In this document: in pieces, positions 45,043 to 56,563 of the stretch | Position numbering within the stretch: the stretch's first letter is position 1 | Layout: each line of letters opens with the position of its first letter | Assembly: GCF_023898315.1 (NCBI RefSeq) | Contig: NC_064616.1 | Location: 530,119,102-530,183,101 of the forward strand | Length of the DNA: 64,000 nt | Source: Schistocerca nitens | Taxonomy: Eukaryota > Arthropoda > Insecta > Orthoptera > Acrididae | Direction of reading: 5' to 3' | The notes under the pieces: generated by a model | The model's input: the letters and a program-made list of their open reading frames with translations, nothing else | Database searches by the model: none | Told to the model about the DNA's origin: nothing | Program-made: the position numbers and the translations under genes

Positions 45043-45450
45043 ACATTTAGAGAAAACTTTTGACAGCGTGGACTGAACTATGCTCATTGAAATTTTATAA
45101 GTGCCAGTGATAAATTACAAGGACTTAAAAGTTCTTTACAACGTGTCTCAGACTGCAGATTTAAGAACTGGAGGAGAACAAAGGGAATCAGTAGTTGATA
45201 AGGGAGTGAGTTAATATTGTAGTATATCCCCAGTGTTATTTAACCCATACACTCAACAAGCTGTAAAGGTAACCAAAGAGATATTGGGGAAGGGAATAAT
45301 AATTCAAGAATAAGAAAAAGAAGGAGGAACAAGAAATTTGTGATGGCTAAGGAGTTGGCAGACCACTGGAATGGACCAGATAGTATCTCATAAAGACATA
45401 GCAAGATGAACATCAATGAAAGTGAACTGAGGGTAATGTTATTGTATTTG
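45043..45450 (+). mobile_element. LINE-D copy 2 (plus strand), right part
   Basis: It starts in mid-frame with the residues L-EKTFDSVD-TML (LEKAFDNVDWNTL in the family), matching exactly the point where 40781-41759 stops. It runs through the palm region to about 45450, where it meets copy 4 in opposite orientation. Confidence 0.82.
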
Positions 45451-45451
45451 A

Positions 45452-47546
45452 ACCTGCTTACTGTACTCATCTCCGGGTCTCCCTATGCAGTTTTAACCTC
45501 CCACACGTCCATCCAATAATATTCCTTGATGTCTCAGGATGTGTCCCAACAACTGTTGCTGCAAATTTCTTTTCTTCCTAACTCTATTAATTTCCTCCTC
45601 ATGATCTAGCCATCTAATTTTCAGTGTTGTTCTGTGGTGTCACATTTTGAAAGCTTCTATTCTCTTCTTGCCTGACCTGCTTATTGTCCATGTTTCACTT
45701 CCATAGAAGACTAAACTGCAGTCAAATTTCTTCAGAAAATACTTCCTACCACTTTAATTTATATTTGATACTAATAAATTTTACTTCTTCAAAAATGATT
45801 TTCTTGCCATTTCTGGTCTACATTTAATATCCTCTCTACTTCAGGCATCATCAGTCATTTTGCTGTCCAAATTGCAAAACTCATCTACTTCCTTCAGCAT
45901 TGCTTGATTTAATTTGATTACATTCCATTACCCTTGTTTTGTTTTTATTACTGTTCATGCTCTATCGTTCTTTCAAGAGACTTCCATTCTGTTCAAATAC
46001 ATACCCAGCTCCTTTTCTGTCTCAGACAGAATTACAATATCATCATAAAACCTTAAACTTTTTATTTCTTTGCCTAACTATTAATTCCTTCTCCAAATGT
46101 TTCTTTGGCTTCCTTTACTGCTTGCTCAACGTACATACTGAATGCCATCAGGGATAAGTTAAAAACCAGCCCAACTCAATTCTCAATGACAGTTTCACTT
46201 TTATGCTTTTCAGCTCTTATTACTGCCATCTGGTTTCATTTCAAGTTTCATATAACATATTGCTTACTGTATTTTACCCATGCTACATTGAGAATTTCAA
46301 AGCATATTACAGTCGACATCTTGGGTTGTCGGGTGTTCTGCCGGATATCAGCGTCATACTTGCACGATATTTCGGTCACGTAGCTCGTAACCTTCATCAG
46401 GTGCGACCTGAGACCGCTCCTCGAGTGGACCTGGTCCAGTATTTATGCCTATGGCCTTCCCCCTCCACCAACGGCTGCAGGCACTTCCTCTGTGGTCCGT
46501 GCCCATTCCCTGCGACCTGCTGGAGCGTTGCTGCTCCATTTTCCGTATGCTGCGGTTCTAGGTGTTCCCTCTGCGATCCGCGCCCACCAGACCCGCTCCT
46601 GGGGGTATTGTCAAGACCTTTCTCTAAGTCCACAAATGTTATAAACTTAGGTTTGCCTTTCTATAACCTAATCTCTGAGAAAATCATGAGGTCAGTATTG
46701 CCTTGTATGTTCCTTCTCTTATCTGGAACCCAAAGTGTTGGCTTCTACCAGCTTTTCCATTCTTCTGCAAATGGTTCACATTAGTATTTTCCAACCATGA
46801 ATTTACTGGTGGTTTGGTAATAATCCACCTGTCAGCACATGCTTTTTTTGGAATTGGAAATATTACATTATCCTAGAAGTCTGATGGTATTTTCCTTGTC
46901 TCAAATACCTTGCCCAACAGGTGGGACAGATTTGTCATGACTGGCTCTTCCAAGGATACCATTGTTTCTGAGGGAATCTGGTCTACTTCTGGGGTCTCAT
47001 TTTCGCTTAGGTCTTTCAGGGCTCTATCAAATTATTCTCTCAATATCATATCTCCCATCTCATGTTCACCTAATTCCTCTTCTCTTTCTGTAACACTGTC
47101 ATCAAGTTCATTTTCCTTGCAGAGGCCCTGCATGTATTTCTCCTACTTTTAAGTTCTCCCTTATTTGCATAGTGATGGCTTTATACCTGTCCTCTTTGAT
47201 ATTTATGAAGCTACTTCTCTTTTCTCCTAAGAACTTTTTTCAATTTTGGTGTAGGCAGGACCTATCTTTCCTCTAGTTATATATGCTTCTCTATCCTTGC
47301 ATATATTTTCTATCCATTCCTGCTTAATCCTTTGGGGCTTTTTTATATAGTTTTTGGACATGTGTATCCCTTTCTCCTGCTTCATTCAGTACATTTTTAT
47401 ATCATCTCCTTTCATCAATTAATTTAACCAAGGATTTATACTAGTCCTTGGCTATTTACCTATTTGATCCTCTGCTGCCTTAACTATTTAATTTCTAAAA
47501 GCTACCCATTCCTTTCCTCCTCCACTCCTTCCAAGTTAACAATTTA
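45452..47546 (-). mobile_element. LINE-D copy 4 (minus strand), old and truncated
   Basis: The DNA follows copy 3 from its C-terminal region (CTGCTTACTGTACTCATCTC at the left) to the linker (right edge, where the Tc1-like element begins), at clearly lower identity. It is interrupted at about 46319-46605 by an unrelated GC-rich insert. Its left end abuts copy 2 tail to tail. Confidence 0.82.
46319..46605 (-). mobile_element. 287-bp GC-rich insert with hammerhead-like fold; probable Penelope-like pseudo-LTR
   Basis: The LINE-D sequence breaks after CAGTCGACAT and resumes at TATTGTCAAGACC. On the minus strand the insert has a CATAAATACTGG box at about 46437-46448, then CTGATGA (46394-46400),  a 7-bp hairpin GGTTACG/CGTGACC with loop AGCTA, GAAA (46370-46373) and a 5-bp stem ATATC/GATAT. 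A promoter-like box followed by a hammerhead core is what is known for Penelope-like pseudo-LTRs. No protein is present. Confidence 0.55.
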
Positions 47547-48767
47547 CATTATGTAATCAAAAGTATCCGGACACCACCAAAAACATACTTTTTTATATTA
47601 GGTGCCAGGTACTCCACATCAGAAAACTAAATAGTCATTAGATATCTTGAGAGAGCAGAACTCACAAACTTCAAATGTGGTCAGGTGATTCCGTGTCACT
47701 TGTATCATACATCTGTATGCAAGATTTCCACACTCCTAAACATACCTAGGTCCACTGTTTCTGATGTGATAGCGAAGTGGAAATGAGAAGGGACACATAC
47801 AGCACAAAAGCATACAGGCTGACCTCATCTGTTGACTGACAGAGACCCCTGACAATTGAAGAGGGTCATAGTGTGTAATAGACAGATATCTGTCCAGAGA
47901 ATCACACAGGAATTCCATACTGCATCAGGATCCACTGCAAGTACTATGACAGTTAGGTGGGAGGTGAGAAAACTTGTGTTTCATAGTCAAGCAGCTGCTC
48001 ATAAGCCACACATTATGCTGGTAAATGCCAAATGACACATTGCTTGGTGTAAGGAGCGTAAACAATGGACAACTGAATAGTGAAAAAATGTCATGTGGAT
48101 TGACGAACCATGGTACACAGTGTGGCGATCCGATTTCAGGGTGTGGTTATGGGGAATGCCCGGAGAACGTCATCTGCCAGTGTGTGTAGTGCCAGTGTGT
48201 GTAGTGCCAGTAGTAAAATATGGAGTCGGTGGTGTTACGGTGTGGTCCCATTTTTCATGGAGTGGGCTTGTATGCCTTGTTGATTTGAATGGTACTAACA
48301 CAGCACAGGCCTACATTGATGTTTTAAGCACCTTCTTCCTTCCCACTGTTGAAGAGCTCTTCAGGGTGGCAATTGCATCTTCCAACATGATCAAGCATCT
48401 GTTCATAATGCACAGCCCGTAACTGAGTAATTACACGACAAGAATATCCCTGCAATGGGCTCACCTGCACAGAGTCCTGACCTGAATCCTATGGAACACC
48501 TTTGGGATATTTTGCAAATCTGACTTCATGCCAAGCCTCACCGACTGACATTGATATCTCTCCTCAGTGCAGCACCCCCATGAAGAATGGGCTACCATTC
48601 CCAAGAAACCATCCAGCACCTAATTGAAGATATGCCTGTGAGAGTGGAAGCTGTCATCAAGGCTAAGGGTGGGCCAACATGTTGAATTCTAGCATTACAG
48701 ATGGAGGGTGCCATGAACTTTTAAGTCATTTTCAGCCAGGTGGCGGAATACTTTTGATCACATAGTG
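47547..48767 (+). mobile_element. Tc1-like element between two LINEs
   Basis: The left end CATTATGTAATCAAAAGTAT and the right end, on the other strand, CACTATGTGATCAAAAGTAT are inverted repeats; TA flanks both (47545-47546 and 48768-48769). The transposase is on the plus strand. The clearest frame (48093-48422) reads WRSDFRVWLWGMPGE, GVGGVTVWSHFSWSGLVCLV and FFLPTVEELF, the catalytic part of Tc1 enzymes; further on 'SPAQSPDLNPMEHLWD'-like text lies near 48455-48510 in another frame. The first catalytic Asp block reads IDEPW. It carries a small duplication of CCAGTGTGTGTAGTG at 48177-48206. Confidence 0.9.
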
Positions 48768-48769
48768 TA

Positions 48770-50770
48770 ATTATAGACCAAACGTGGCTTCAATTCAAAG
48801 AAATAGTATCATCAGCAGTTGAGAGATTTATACCAAATAAATTAACAAATGATGGAGCTGATCCTCCTTGGTACACAAAACTGGTCAGAACACTGTTGCA
48901 GAAACAACAAAACAAACATGCCAAATTTAAACAGTCACAAAATCCCCAAGATTGGTGATCTTTTACAGAAGTTTGAAATTTAGTGGGGACTTCAATGTGA
49001 GATGCTTATAATAGTTTCCACAATGAAACTTGGTCTCAAAACCTGGTAGAAAATCCAAAAAGGTTCTGGGCATATGTGGAGAATACTAGTGGCAAGACAC
49101 AATCAATGCCTTCTCTACACAATAGCAATAGAGATACTATTGAAGACAGTGCTGCCAAAGCATAGTTACTAAACATAGCCTTCCAAAATGCCTTCACAAA
49201 AGAAGACAAAGTAAATATTACAGAATTCGAATCAAGAACATCTGCCAACATGAGTAACATAGAAGTAGGTATCCTTTGAGTACTGAAGCAACTTAAATCA
49301 CTTAATAAAAGCAAATCTTCTGTTCCAGACGGGTATACCAATTCAGTTCCTTTCAGAGTATGCTTATGCAATAGTTCCATACTTAACAATCATATACAAC
49401 TGTTCGCTTGACAAAAGATCTGTACCCAATGACTGTAAAGTTGCACAGATAACACCAATATTGGAGAAAGGTAGTATGAGTAATTCACTAAATTACAGGC
49501 CCACATCATTAACGTCAATATGAAGCAGGATTTTGGAACATGTATCATGTCTGAACATTATGAATTACGTTGAAGGAAAAGGTCTATTGACACACTGTCA
49601 ACATGGACTTAGAAAACATTGTTCTTGTGAAACACAACTAGCTCTTTACTCACATGAAATGTTGAGTGCTACTGACAAGGGATTTCAGATAGATTCTGCA
49701 TTTCTGGATTTCCAGAAGGCTTTTGACACTGCACCATGCAAGCACTTTGTATTGAAATTGCATGCTTATAGAGTATCAACTCAGTTATGTGACTGGATTT
49801 TCGATTTCCTGTCAGAGAGGTCACAGTTCTTGGTAATTGACAGAAGGTCATTGAGTAAAACAGAAGTGATTTCTGGCATTCCCCTAGGTAGTGTTATAGC
49901 CCCTTTGCTGTTCCTTATCTACATAAATGATTTGGGAGACAATCCGAGCAGCTGTCTTAGGTTGTTTGCAGATGACACTGTCATTTATCAACAAGTAAAG
50001 TCATCAGAAGATAAAAACAAATTGCAAAAAGCTTAGGAAATGTATCTACATGGTGCGGAATTTGGCTATTGACCTTAAATAATGAAAAGTGTGAGGTCAT
50101 CCATTAAACTTCGGTTACACGATAAATCAGTCAAATCTAAAGCTCATAAATTCAATGAAATACCTAGGAATTACAACTACAAACAACTTAAATTGGTAGT
50201 AACACACAGAAAATGTTGTAGGGAAGGCTAACCAAAGACTGCATTTTACTGGCAGGACACTTATAAAATGTAACAAACCTACTAAGGAAACTACATATAC
50301 TACCCTTGTCCGTCCTCTTTTAGAATGCTGCTGTGTGATGTTGGTTTCTTACCAGATAGGAATGACAGAGTACATTGGTACATTGAAAAAGTTCAAAGAA
50401 GGGCAGAGTTTTTTTGTATTATCATGAAATAGGGCAGAGAGTGTCACTGAAATGATACAGGATTTTGGTGGACATCATTAAAAAAGAAGGTGTTTTTCTT
50501 TGCGGCGGAACCTTCTCACGAAATTCCAATCACCAACTTTCTCCTTCAAATGTGAAAATATTTTGGTGACGCTGACCTACATATGGAGAAATGCTCACCA
50601 CAATAAAATAAAGAAAATCAGGGCTCGTATGGAAAGATAGAAGTGTTTGTTCTTTCCGTACTATATATGAGATTGGAATAATGGAGAATTATGAACCTGG
50701 TTCAATGAACCCTCTGCCAGGCACTTAAATGTGATTTACGGAGTATTCTTGTAGATGTAAATGTAGAAGG
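48770..50770 (+). mobile_element. LINE-B-type LINE, 3' part with tail
   Basis: From the left: linker text (NPKRFWAYVENTSGKTQSMP near 49040-49100), finger text, then an open frame at 49533-50036 with HCSCETQLALYSHEMLS, FLDFQKAFDTAPCKHFVLKL, GIPLGSVIAPLLFLIYINDL and CLRLFADDTVIYQQ. The palm motifs, including FADD, are intact in this frame. The 3' end includes CCTCTGCCAGGCACTTAAAT at about 50711-50730 and closes with TTGTAGATGTAAATGTAG at about 50750-50768. It is a sister subfamily of the LINE-B ends at 6846-7695. Confidence 0.85.
49533..50036 (+). pseudogene. LINE-B-type reverse transcriptase palm (167-residue open frame)
   Basis: This is the longest intact reverse-transcriptase frame in the window. 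It covers motif 2 to motif 5 of a Jockey-superfamily enzyme: KAFDTAP (first catalytic Asp), GSVIAPLLFL and FADDTVIY (the two catalytic Asp). It opens with a Met inside the finger region only because of upstream stops, and ends in a stop (AKA-stop) soon after the palm. It is therefore a fragment and not a working gene. Confidence 0.8.
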
Positions 50771-50779
50771 GAGAATATG

Positions 50780-51870
50780 AGCAAAGGAGCAAGTAGGGTG
50801 AGGGCTGAGCCGGACCACCAATCACAAACAGCCACTGCCTGTTTTGGGTAGAGGAGGCAACAAGTTACCCTGCCAACCCCTCAATGGGTTGACAAGGCTG
50901 AGGTGCCCTTCCTTAGAGAGACTGACAAAAAAAAAAAAAAAACCTTCAGTAATAGACCGTAAATCCAGGTCAGCCATTGAGGCATCATCTGCTAACACCA
51001 GAAATATTAAGAGCCTGCTAAAGGGTGGCTGGGATAGGACAGTCCAACAAAATGTGAGCTATCATCAGACAGACACCATAACAACAGTGGGGTTGATCCT
51101 TGTGACAGAGGTGGTGACTGTGAGTCAGCCAAGTATGGCCAATGCAGAGCCAGTAAAGGATGGTGAGTCCTTGCAAGAGGTCCACATGGAGGACGACCTC
51201 AAATTTGTGGTCTCCTTCATCATGTGTAGGTTTGCTTGGCAAAGTCAGAGTATGCCACTCTGTATTCCAAATCCTTCGAACTTGATAGCATTATATTGAT
51301 TGAAGATCTGGTTCCAGAATGCTGATCTCAAGAGACTGCTTGTCTGTAGCCAATTTGGCCAGCCTGTCAATTTCATTCCCCAGGATCCCAATGTAAACCA
51401 GGGTCCAGAAAGCACCCACATTGTTTAAAGGCAAAAAGGGAATGCTGGATGTTAAGGGCCTAGGGATGGTGAATGAAATACTGATTAAGAGGTTCTAAAC
51501 TGCTCAAAGAGATGCTACAGATGAGAAAGGGCTCACCAGTGCAGGAACAGGTATGCCTAAGAGCACGAGAGATAGCTACCAACTCTGCAGTGATAACACT
51601 GTAGTCATAGGCCAAGCAGTGGAGTTCATTACATCCCACATGAATGCAAGCAAATCCAGCATGTCCAGCAACCATCAAGCCATTAGATTACCTCTGAACC
51701 CTGAAACACCAAGAACAAAGAGTCCAGACACAAATAAGGTGCAAGTTTATCCTGGGCAATTTTACAACCCACTCCCCCTCCCAATTCCCACCCCTTCATG
51801 ATGCACCCAGATACCCTCCAAGTAGAACAAATCTGGTGAAACCCAGATGTATGGCAGCCCTAGATGTCCC
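50780..51870 (-). mobile_element. LINE-C-type LINE, RNase H and 3' end
   Basis: On the minus strand the frame 51460-51678 reads ELHCLAYDYSVITAELVAIS and RALRHTCS, the RNase H helix with catalytic Glu, and 51018-51242 reads LCIGHTWLTHSHHLCHKDQP and HILLDCPIP, the 'RIGHTRLTHGYLL...C..C...LTVxHILxxCP' end of Jockey/R1-group LINEs with its zinc-binding-like cysteines. An A run at 50928-50942 marks part of its 3' region. Confidence 0.75.
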
Positions 51871-53740
51871 AGATGGAAAATTAAAGTGAGATGAAATATT
51901 ACGTTGTGTGTGAGACATTCTTTACTTTTCACTTATTTTTCTATAAAACAATTTGAAGCACGCTTGCTTAAATAGTTACCTGCAGTCCTCAGTTGGCAGA
52001 AACAGGCAAAAATCTAAAGCCATCAGTTGAATAGCATATTTGCTTCATTTCCCACTTGCCAGCATTTCAGATCCTACAATACCATATGGAAGTTGTAGGC
52101 AATACCTCTCAGTAGCAATCATTTATTTATGTTGCTACTTGGACAAAATTACATTGTGACATTTAGTGTCAAGCTGAGGAAAGGCCTCCTCCTTGTAGGC
52201 AGAAGACAGGAACATGTGGGGCGGGAGAACACTCATACTTCTCCTAGTTCACTCTTAAACAGACCTCTTTTTTGGGGGAGGGAGCGTTTTTGTGCCCCTG
52301 TGCCTGCAACCTTCATGGGTGCCAAACTTGCCGTCACATCAGAACAGCCTTGCCTGGGATTAGTATCCTGTCATCAAGAAATTATATTTACTACTTCCAT
52401 GTCAAATTTTACTAGAAAATTAATTAATATTTCATCACTATGTCAGTATGTAAAAAGTGTTAGTCAACATAATTCCACACTGCACCTTAAAACAGTTGAC
52501 AGTCTTATAGTTACCAACTGTTCACTGTGTGATTCTGCAGACTCACCTACAAAGGAAGAATGAAGACAGTGTTTTTACTGACAGACTGTTGGTCAAGTAG
52601 GGCAAATGTCTCATGCTGCCATGCATAGCTTGTATTGCCAGGCCTTATGGGATGTGAAATAGCTGGGCACCTACCAATGGGTACATAAAAGAAGCAGAAG
52701 AATGCACCTACCAAGTTTTATTCCAGTTTCTGCAACTAAGGTAAGGCAGTAAAAGTGTAGATAGGAACAATATTTAGATGCACTGATGAAAAACTATGCC
52801 ATAAAGGGCAGTGCTTAACATGCCTCAAGCAGCTGTGTTAGTATTGTGAGACAGGAAGGTGAGCTAGATGCAGACTGAATCCATGTGATGGATTAAAAAC
52901 GGTTTGTCTGATACACCAGCTACTTTGAGTGCAGTTTTTGAAGAGTTTCCGATGCCTGTTGAGGCAAATTCTGTGCTAGAGCCCAGTCTCCACCCCAGAA
53001 AATACAATACACAAATGGTTAAAATACAATAACATATAGAATAAAGTATACTCAGTTTGCACAGAGAAAACACACCCAGCACCCCTTCCTTAGAGTAATT
53101 GGCAAGTTTGATGACAAAATGGGCACCCAAGCAGGAAGATAGAATAAAACAAATTTACCACATCATGTGAACTGCGGAACATAAATGACAGGATAAAAAC
53201 TAGAAAAGAGAATGTTTTATGTCACTTGCTACACTAATTAATAAAATAATTACAACAGAATTCTACTAAAGGGCCTAATTTAAAAGTTTTGTTTTTGAAA
53301 ATGGAATGACAAGCAGTATGAAGATTTGTGTGACAGTGAACTTTCAGTGGAAGTATGGAAACACATTTAGTTCTTCATGTTTTACTTACAGATTTCCAAA
53401 GGAATCAATGCCACATTAATCTGTAGAATTCTGAAAAATTGCATATTTATTCAAATCATATAAATGACTCAGACTGCAGAATAGCAATTGGTTTCTTTTT
53501 CCAGATTTCATAAACTATATTGCAGTCTTAACTTTCTGAGCATTCCTGTTACTTATGGTGGATATTAATGTGGTCAGGCTGGTAGATATGGAAATATTTT
53601 GAAAACTTATCATTTAACATTGGCTTCACTGGTTCCCTCAGGACTGTCAACAGTGACACAATCTGACTAGTCAAAAAATGAGCACATAATGACTGTCTGC
53701 ATACTGAGTTAAGAGGTAAGACTGACAACCATCGTTTCTT
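51871..53740. other. Unassigned stretch
   Basis: No recognisable element. A 144-residue plus-strand frame at 52129-52563 has no familiar motif, no signal peptide and ordinary base composition; I do not regard it as a supported gene. Nothing else stands out on either strand. Confidence 0.35.
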
Positions 53741-54390
53741 TCATTGTGAAAGATCTTCTCTAGTGTTCCTTCATCATAAAAATATCACAGGGGTGCTCTG
53801 CTTTCGTTATCAAGATGGCACCATCTACAAGGGTGTTCTTAAGTGTAATGACTCAAATTTTTATGTGAAAACTCTTAAAGATTTTTTAAGTAAAACAAAC
53901 ATTATTAACATTATACATCTTTATTCTTCATTTCTACATATTTATATCTCAAAATATGTCACCCTGATGATGAACTCATTTCTCCAAATGAGTGATCAGT
54001 TTGTCGATACCTTCACTGTAGAATGTTTGAATTTGTTCACAGAGCCACAACCTCATCTATACTTGCACTGCTGCTCCAGTATCAAAGTAAAATCCTTGAA
54101 GGCATTCTTTAAATTTCAAAACTATCAAAGCTCTGTCACACATTTTGCAGTTAGCATCATTGTTTCCTTTTTCTATAAGTATGAACATCTCAATGTCACA
54201 CATTATTGATATTGAGATAGTCATCACCATACACAGCTTTCAGTGTTCTACGTATTTCAGTCAGAGGCACATTTTCTGCAGTTAGAAAACTTTTTTACAG
54301 TGTGCTGTTTCTAATGCACTGATATAGTTGTATTACACACTGTCAAATTACAAGCTACAATTTAGAGTGTTCTAGTGGAAAAGGGTTGCA
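53741..54390 (-). mobile_element. Mariner-like remnant, C-terminal half and 3' flank
   Basis: Positions 53992-54120 and 54290-54370 align directly with 7700-7840 and 8015-8095 (for example ATCAGTTTGTCGATACCTTC versus ACCAGTTTGTATACACTGTC), the mariner remnant described there. The middle, which would encode the catalytic NARPH and SPDLAPSD blocks, is largely missing or scrambled here. 53741-53990 reads like the non-coding end of the same family (TCACCCTGATGATGAACTCA). Confidence 0.6.
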
Positions 54391-55089
54391 ACTTGTATCA
54401 GCAAAGCCAGAAAGTTGGCCAAGTAATGTGCATTACATGTAATACCACAACCAATATTCAGAACAGAATAAAATATTTGGAGTCATTGCTTTTCAGCAGA
54501 CCCTAATATGCTTCATTATATTTTAAGGTCAAACATAGTGCACCTTATATTTAAGGTTAGCAAGATGTATTATTCTGGTACTTTGGTGTGTGCTTAGGTC
54601 AATGCCCAGCCATTACATGTCTTTTTATGGCAATATATGTAGGTTCTGCATAACTGAGGGACATAAGGGCCTCATTAGCAAAGAGATTCTCAGCAAGTCC
54701 ATGTTTATCCAGCTTCACTGTTGATGAATCTCCTAAGAAACACAGGAATCAGTTGCCAACTCTATGAACACCAGTGGTTTTTCAGATGTAATGTTGAATT
54801 AGCTCAATAAATTTACATTACAGTCTCTTGTACTCTTGATGGAATCCTCATCATGTAAGATGTGACAGTAAGGAAGTAACATGCACCATCATCCTTAATC
54901 ACCATATGGCATTATTGCATCTTCTTAGATTTATACTGCAGTACTAATTTCCTGACACAAGAGTTGCTGTTTATAATCTCCATGGACTACATTGTGTCAA
55001 GAGTGCTTCCTGTCCTGCCGCTAACCACTAACATCAAATTCAGTGACATTATCACGAGAAAACTCCAGTGTTCCAGTTTCTCCTGTTAC
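54391..55089. other. Unassigned stretch
   Basis: No recognisable coding pattern, terminal repeat or known element on either strand. Confidence 0.4.
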
Positions 55090-55560
55090 ATAGCCTAAAT
55101 TTTCTATTTCACTGTCACAAAATTAATTAATCAATACCATACTAATACTATACGGCATAAGCAAATGAAAATAAGCGCAGCAGACTAATTTTCATGTCAA
55201 ACAATTGTTCACTTCAGATACTATTTGAATAGTAAAAATGGCAGCATTAAGTCTTTGAACAAGATCCTGAATGTGGGCTTTCTACGACAGTGTACTATCT
55301 ATCTGGGCACTTAGAAATTTGAACTGTCCAGTTTCACTTATCATATGCCCATTTTGTGAAATTAAAACTTCAGGTTTTGTTAAATTGTGTGTTAGAAACA
55401 GTAAAGACTGAGTCTTGCTGTCATTTAGCATTAGTTTATTTCCTACAAGCCATGAACTTAGGTCATGAACTGCAGTATTTGAAACCAAGTCAATGCTACA
55501 CACAACAAACTTTACTATCAAGCTGGTCTCATCAGCAAACAGAAATATTTAAGAGTTACC
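55090..55560 (-). mobile_element. LINE reverse transcriptase fragment (CR1/Jockey-like)
   Basis: The frame 55282-55521 gives LSSWLVGNKLMLNDSKTQSL and GQFKFLSAQIDSTLS, the 'W...NKL.LN..KT' and 'KFLG..ID..L' blocks that follow the active site. Just upstream of it the text reads FADETSLIVK, the active-site box with the second Asp changed to Glu. The left end fades out near 55090. Confidence 0.68.
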
Positions 55561-55567
55561 CATAATA

Positions 55568-55915
55568 CTAGAGGGCACTACTCACTGAGACAGGATGTAT
55601 TAGAACACAGCCAAGGGAGACATGATTAATAAAATGGAGAGTTCTGATAACTGCTGCCAGCTCTACCATAAACACACTACTTGTTCTTGGCAGTGAATGA
55701 TGTTCTATACCTCCAGGAGATGTAAGAGCATATACCAAGTCATCCACAACTTTAGAGCAATCAGTGTAAAAGATAGTAGCACCCTGGAACTCTTGAAGAA
55801 TTGGGCATAACAGATGATGGAAGGTCATGGAGGTGAAGGACTTCAGGACCTGGGAAGATGGTGGTACTAGTCCATGGTCTGGGCACCACTGAAGGAGGAG
55901 TACATGAGAAAACAT
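55568..55915 (-). pseudogene. LINE-C-type RNase H start, truncated
   Basis: The frame reads FQGATIFYTDCSKVVDDLVY (usually YTDGSK: first catalytic Asp kept) and SSVFMVELAAVIRTLHFINH (AELxAI helix with catalytic Glu kept), then is cut off at 55565 before the third catalytic region. The adjoining DNA belongs to a different LINE. Confidence 0.75.
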
Positions 55916-56563
55916 AGAGAGAACAAATGAGGAAGTGGAGATGGATATCTTGGCAGAGGTAAACTAGGCACACTCCAACTGATAGACCCACCCGAGGGCA
56001 AGTATCAGGACGATGCTACCCCCTGTATGTAAAGAGAATGGGATACATGGGAATATCAGGGAATTGTTGAATGGTGATTGAATAGGAGACAAAGAGCTGA
56101 CACCATTGAATTTTAAGGGCAAGATCCCTGTTTCAGCATGGAAACTGGCTGTGGGACTAGTATGAAAGCTACCAGTGGCCAGACACATCATGACGGTGTA
56201 TTAGGTCTAACAGCTTAAAAGCTGGAGCTGCCAAGCCATAAACCTGGCAACCGTAGCTCAGTCAGGATGAAGTCAGGACCTGGTAAAAATGGATAAGAGC
56301 AGCATGATCCACATCCCCAAGGTGTGTGGGTAAGGAAGCAGAGAGCATTAAGCTTCTACATACAACTAGTCTTCAGGTAACAAATATGGGGTATCCAGGT
56401 CAGCTTTTCATCAAGAAGGAGATCCAACATCCACGTGCTGTGTACCTCCTCAGTAGAGTTTTGGGTCAGGATGGCAGGAATGCATGTCCCATGGTTTTCT
56501 TAGAAGAGAATTGGAAACCATGGGAAAGAGTGTAAGCAGAGGCACATCAATGGCATCTTGGAG

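Noticed and set aside
49533..50036. A working reverse transcriptase gene
   Set aside because: The frame covers only the palm, opens mid-domain and ends in a stop; endonuclease and thumb are broken.
52129..52563. 144-residue plus-strand open frame
   Set aside because: No recognisable domain, splice context or signal peptide; length is plausible by chance in this much DNA.
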